From Methylobacter sp. (GTDB lineage: Bacteria; Pseudomonadota; Gammaproteobacteria; Methylococcales; Methylomonadaceae), in assembly GCA_030653175.1 (NCBI GenBank), contig JAURZV010000072.1:18600-82599 (forward strand): a stretch of 64,000 nt of DNA. The letters run 5' to 3'. The notes beneath the pieces were generated by a model. The model saw only the letters and a list, made by a program, of their open reading frames with translations, was not told where the DNA came from and ran no database searches. Shown here one piece after another: positions 61,556 to 64,000 of this stretch. Position 1 is the first letter of the stretch. The number at the start of each line of letters is the position of its first letter. Both the position numbers and the translations under genes were made by a program.

Positions 61556-62176
61556 ATGCTTAAAAAAATCGCTCAAACCAGCTTATTAATCTTATTATTT
61601 TCCTGCTCAGCCTTGTTAAAAGCCGAACCCGTTGGCTATGAAACCCTATCGCCGGCACAACCCACCCATAATCCTGATAAAATTGAAGTCATTGAGTTCT
61701 TCTGGTACGGCTGCCCACATTGCTATAGTCTTGAACCGTTACTGGAACAATGGGTAAAAAGCCTGCCTAAAAACGTTGAATTTATTCGTCAACCCGCTAT
61801 ATTCAGTGATCTTTGGGGCAAACATGCCAAAGCTTATTTTACTGCTGAAGCGCTGGGCGTAGTCGATAAGATTCATACCGACTTTTTCGACGCCATACAA
61901 AACAAAAAACAAACCCTTGAGACCGAAGATCAGCTGGCTAAGTTCTTTGTTGCGCACGGCGTTAACGAAACCGAATTCCATAACGCTTACAACTCATTTC
62001 TGGTCGACGCCAAAATGCGCCAGGCAACCACCATGGCCGGTCGTTACGGCGTAACCGGTGTTCCTGCCATCATTATTAACGGCAAGTATAAGACGAATGG
62101 CCCTATAGCCGGTTCTCATGAAAAAATGATAGAGGTTATCAATCAGCTGATTCAACAAGAAAGCGCTGCAAAATAA
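61556..62176 (+). CDS. dsbA: Thiol:disulfide interchange protein DsbA
   Basis: A 206-residue periplasmic oxidoreductase. A signal peptide (about residues 1-22, LLILLFSCSALLKA) is followed by the thioredoxin fold with active site EFFWYGCPHCYSLEPLLEQW and the cis-Pro loop TGVPAIIING. The insert helical domain is present. It oxidises exported proteins and follows the cytochrome gene by 48 bp. Confidence 0.94.
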   Translation: MLKKIAQTSLLILLFSCSALLKAEPVGYETLSPAQPTHNPDKIEVIEFFWYGCPHCYSLEPLLEQWVKSLPKNVEFIRQPAIFSDLWGKHAKAYFTAEALGVVDKIHTDFFDAIQNKKQTLETEDQLAKFFVAHGVNETEFHNAYNSFLVDAKMRQATTMAGRYGVTGVPAIIINGKYKTNGPIAGSHEKMIEVINQLIQQESAAK

Positions 62177-62314
62177 TTGTGGCGTGCATCAACATTTAAT
62201 AAATATTTTATAGCTTGAACAAACGATAACAATGCGGCGGCGTGCAAGGTCGCCCATTGCACACAACGCATAAGTTATTTAGTTTTCGCTCATTAATCAT
62301 TGACAAGGTCTATC

Positions 62315-63853
62315 ATGAGCTTTTTTAGTAAGACAGCTGAGCAAGACAAATGGAAAGAGAAATATTTAGATCTGCTTGATGAGCAGGAACAATCGACAGA
62401 ATCCTGCAAAGAAAAAGAAGAGCTGCTTTGTAAGATAATAATACGTCTGACTATCGCAACCGCAGGACTGGACCCTCTTCTGGACCCGCATCTACTGGGT
62501 ATACGCGATCAATTAAAAAACGGCATAGATAGTCACGCACTTAAAAATGAGCTTGAAAAATTCACCATTTCCGTAGCTCAAATCAAGCATACACCAGATC
62601 AAAACCAGTCAGTGGAAATCGAGCCGTTATTTGATTTTCTGCTTCGGCGATACACAACTGAAAAACAACAAAGCATACTAAAACTGCTGAAGAAAAAAGC
62701 TGAGACTGCAAAATTCGAGAGCTCCAATCAACTATTTATCGCCATACTTGAAGCTATCGACTCTGACGACGACGCCTCAGCGTCAAATATCATCGCCAAC
62801 TACATCGATATAGGAATTGTCAGTCGGCAGTTATTGCTTTTTCTGGAAAGCATTGAAATACCGAGCATTTTTGACCAACAAGCGCAAACGGCAAAACAAT
62901 TGCTCGCCGCTCCAAATCAAACCGCAATAACTTTTGAATCTATTCTGGATAAGTCTTTTAAGCTGCTGCTTAAAATCAAACACCACAACCAATCAGAACA
63001 GCAAGACATTGATAAGTTTCTCTCCCATATCACTGAACAATTAGCAGCACTGGATGTAAGTGTGATGGGAGCCAGCTCGGCCGCTCAAAAATCGGCTGAA
63101 AACAGAAGCAAACTCGATCAATCCGTTTCTGAACAGATGGAAGAATTACAGTTAAGCTCGACCAACGCCACCAAACTTGAGCCTTTAAAAGGAATAATCA
63201 ACAGTCGATTAGCAAGTATTGCCAAAGAAATTGAGGAACACAGCCAGAAAGAAGCTATTCAACGCCAGAAAACACAGCAGCAACTGGATGATTTGGTTGA
63301 TAAAATAAAAGATATGGAGTCAGAATCCTGTGAGCTTAAATCCAAACTAAAAATTGCCAATACCCAGGCATTACGCGACACCTTAACAGGCCTGCCAAAT
63401 CGCAATGCCTATAACGAACGCCTGGAAACCGAACTGGCTCGCTGGAAACGTTACCATATACCATTAAGCCTTATCGTTTGGGACATTGATTATTTCAAAA
63501 ATATCAATGACAGCTATGGCCATAAAGCCGGTGATAAAGTGCTGCTGTTAATCGCCAAGCAATTATCCGATCATTCCCGCGCAACCGATTTTATTTCCCG
63601 TTTTGGTGGCGAAGAATTTACCATGCTGCTGCCGAACACCGATAGTCAATCGGCTTTGGTGCTGGCCAACCAACTGCGTCAAACTATTGAAAAAACGGGC
63701 TTTAATGCCAGCGGCGCCTCCGTTGTCATTACTATTTCCTGCGGCATTACCGAGTTTATCCTGAACGACACCGATGAAACGGCATTTGAACGCGCAGATC
63801 AGGCGCTTTATCAGGCTAAACAGCAAGGCCGTAACCGGTGTTGCGTTTTGTAA
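62315..63853 (+). CDS. GGDEF-domain diguanylate cyclase
   Basis: A 512-residue cytosolic c-di-GMP synthase. The first ~340 residues are helical without a known sensor, ending in a coiled coil (KEAIQRQKTQQQLDDLVDKI). The GGDEF domain begins DTLTGLPNRNAYNERLETEL and has the active-site RFGGEEFTMLLP. RATD five residues before GGEEF fits the product-inhibition I-site RxxD. ATG 62315 was chosen with AAGG 8 bases upstream. In Pseudomonas a GGDEF gene is also found close to dsbA, as I recall. Confidence 0.92.
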   Translation: MSFFSKTAEQDKWKEKYLDLLDEQEQSTESCKEKEELLCKIIIRLTIATAGLDPLLDPHLLGIRDQLKNGIDSHALKNELEKFTISVAQIKHTPDQNQSVEIEPLFDFLLRRYTTEKQQSILKLLKKKAETAKFESSNQLFIAILEAIDSDDDASASNIIANYIDIGIVSRQLLLFLESIEIPSIFDQQAQTAKQLLAAPNQTAITFESILDKSFKLLLKIKHHNQSEQQDIDKFLSHITEQLAALDVSVMGASSAAQKSAENRSKLDQSVSEQMEELQLSSTNATKLEPLKGIINSRLASIAKEIEEHSQKEAIQRQKTQQQLDDLVDKIKDMESESCELKSKLKIANTQALRDTLTGLPNRNAYNERLETELARWKRYHIPLSLIVWDIDYFKNINDSYGHKAGDKVLLLIAKQLSDHSRATDFISRFGGEEFTMLLPNTDSQSALVLANQLRQTIEKTGFNASGASVVITISCGITEFILNDTDETAFERADQALYQAKQQGRNRCCVL

Positions 63854-63897
63854 AGACGAAGAATAAGGGACAGACCACGGTTTTTCCGGTAGAAATA

Positions 63898-64000
63898 TCA
63901 CTTAAATTCATTTTCCGCTTTTCTAGGTCGTCCAGACTGTCCAGGCGTCACCCTTCTGCCCAAGGTTTCTGATATTTGCATAGCAAACGCGTCATTGCCC
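63898..64000 (-). CDS. REP-associated tyrosine transposase C terminus, partial
   Basis: A minus-strand frame enters from the right edge and ends after 33 codons: GNDAFAMQISETLGRRVTPG, QSGRPRKAENEFK, stop at 63898. A LGRR...GRPRK ending is typical of the small Y1 transposases (RAYTs) that act on REP palindromes. The domain with the catalytic Tyr and HUH is outside the window. AATAAGGGACAGACCACGG after the stop is often seen next to such genes. The call depends on this short tail. Confidence 0.6.
   Translation of the reverse strand, partial: GNDAFAMQISETLGRRVTPGQSGRPRKAENEFK

Overview
The window is chromosomal DNA of a gammaproteobacterium. Evidence is the 6S RNA gene beside zapA, the ygfB-pepP-ubiH-ubiI block, the lptM-lysA-dapF-DUF484-xerC block and the polA...engB-cytochrome c4-dsbA order also known from Pseudomonas. 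The mix of housekeeping genes, a sterol-desaturase-like hydroxylase, a YezD microprotein and a very dense load of short palindromic repeats suggests a Methylococcales-type methanotroph (Methylobacter or a relative). That placement is inference; no methane or methanol oxidation gene is in view and I saw no tRNA, rRNA or CRISPR array.

Layout. 1-11.5 kb, surface: an ABC-2 polysaccharide export permease (cut by the left edge), a decayed GxxExxY gene inside a transposon-like repeat, a three-gene type I secretion system (ABC ATPase, HlyD adaptor, TolC), a bifunctional ManC and the dTDP-rhamnose operon rfbCDBA. 11.5-18.5 kb, housekeeping: an EVE-domain protein, 6S RNA, zapA, a ZapB-like coiled coil, ygfB, pepP, ubiH, ubiI and an Ala/Lys/Pro-rich membrane protein. 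18.5-30.3 kb: a TetR-type regulator and a tripartite RND pump (adaptor, two permeases, outer membrane channel) whose intergenic gaps are packed with repeats. 31-35 kb: sterol-desaturase-like hydroxylase, an RNA-repair pair (RtcA plus an MJ1316/DUF504 protein) and a chromate transporter. 35-43 kb: sulfur uptake (cysB, cysA, cysW, cysT, sbp), an alginate-export-type porin, the YezD microprotein and a cyclic-nucleotide-binding protein. 43.4-49.1 kb: a 39-residue membrane protein, lptM, lysA, dapF, DUF484, xerC, DUF2333 and DUF4389. 49.4-64 kb: dinB, darP, a ComEA-like protein, a ugd pseudogene, relA, polA, an HDOD protein, a metallo-beta-lactamase-fold hydrolase, engB, cytochrome c4, dsbA, a diguanylate cyclase and, at the right edge, the C terminus of a probable REP-associated tyrosine transposase.

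The most unusual feature is the repeat ecology. At least a dozen families of short, mostly palindromic repeats fill the spaces between genes. They nest inside one another: one ~24-bp unit occurs six times, four times clearly inside other repeats. They have also entered genes without breaking the frame: an EVE-domain gene carries about 50 extra codons, relA carries a 22-bp palindrome, polA has one at its N terminus and probably one in its linker, and engB ends in one. Two miniature elements have terminal inverted repeats and target duplications (9 bp and 8 bp); one lies directly upstream of dinB. Remnants of ISAs1- and probably IS256-type transposases, a duplicated ManC N terminus and a ugd pseudogene show repeated insertion and decay. 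In the text below the families are named F1 to F13 as they are first described.
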